A stretch of 6,207 bases of DNA from Ignavibacteriota bacterium (GTDB lineage: Bacteria; Bacteroidota; UBA10030; JAHEZR01): positions 1 through 6,207 of the forward strand of contig JAHEZR010000056.1 of assembly GCA_023251005.1 (NCBI GenBank), written 5' to 3'. Positions 6,099-6,207 of the stretch are shown in pieces. Under the pieces are notes generated by a model. The model saw only the letters and a list, made by a program, of their open reading frames with translations, was not told the origin of the DNA and did not search any database. How positions within the stretch are numbered: position 1 is the stretch's first letter; the number at the start of each line of letters is the position of its first letter. The position numbers and the translations under genes were made by a program.

Positions 6099-6207
6099 AT
6101 GGAAGTAAAACTCAAGATTAAACGCTTCAATCCCGAGAAGGACGAAAAACCGTATTTCGCCGAATACAACGCCGAAGTCGAACCGACGGATCGCGTCCTT
6201 GATGCGC
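6099..6207 (+). CDS. sdhB: Succinate dehydrogenase iron-sulfur subunit SdhB, copy 2, 3'-truncated by window edge
   Basis: The first 36 codons of a second iron-sulfur subunit are present, running off the right edge. The start MEVKLKIKRFNPEKDEKP and the following EVEPTDRVLDA match the first strands and first helix of the SdhB ferredoxin-like domain, which normally precede the [2Fe-2S] cysteines by about 15-20 residues. No cysteine is yet visible, so its cluster type cannot be judged. It starts 58 bp after the second sdhA, completing an sdhCDAB order. Only a purine stretch (AAGAAG, directly adjoining the ATG) precedes it, too close to be a normal ribosome site. The protein differs from copy 1 from the first residues, so the two iron-sulfur subunits are distinct paralogues. 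Confidence 0.9.
   Translation, partial: MEVKLKIKRFNPEKDEKPYFAEYNAEVEPTDRVLDA

Overview
The window is a bacterial gene cluster for respiratory complex II (succinate:quinone oxidoreductase / quinol:fumarate reductase). All eight genes lie on the + strand with intergenic gaps of only 23 to 65 bp, so it reads as one long operon or two operons end to end. Both ends of the window cut through genes: a flavoprotein gene on the left and an iron-sulfur subunit gene on the right. No rRNA, tRNA, CRISPR or mobile element was seen.

Region 1 (1-3034) is the downstream part of a class E type complex II: the C-terminal part of a flavoprotein (sdhA, copy 1), a long cysteine-rich iron-sulfur subunit (sdhB, copy 1) and an HdrB-like protein with two CCG-type cysteine domains (sdhE). 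No transmembrane segment is visible in these three. This is the soluble, peripherally attached layout known from Sulfolobales SQR and from the methylmenaquinol:fumarate reductase of Wolinella and Campylobacter.

Region 2 (3098-3454) holds a 118-residue protein of unknown function at the junction. Its predicted fold order is that of a small alpha/beta-barrel (ABM-like) protein. By position it could be the little-known fourth subunit of class E enzymes (SdhF) or the first gene of the next set.

Region 3 (3484-6207) is a second, conventional complex II in the order sdhC-sdhD-sdhA-sdhB. It has two three-helix heme-b anchor proteins with four candidate axial histidines, a complete 575-residue flavoprotein with the covalent-FAD histidine, and the first 36 codons of an iron-sulfur subunit. 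The anchors resemble the Thermus/actinobacterial kind (class A, two hemes).

The cell would therefore have two different complex II enzymes encoded side by side. One is integral to the membrane and probably oxidises succinate. The other is a class E enzyme whose direction (succinate oxidation or fumarate reduction) cannot be told from the window. The organism is a bacterium of roughly balanced base composition that uses Shine-Dalgarno sites at some genes. A respiring, probably little-studied lineage is plausible, but no phylum can be named with confidence.
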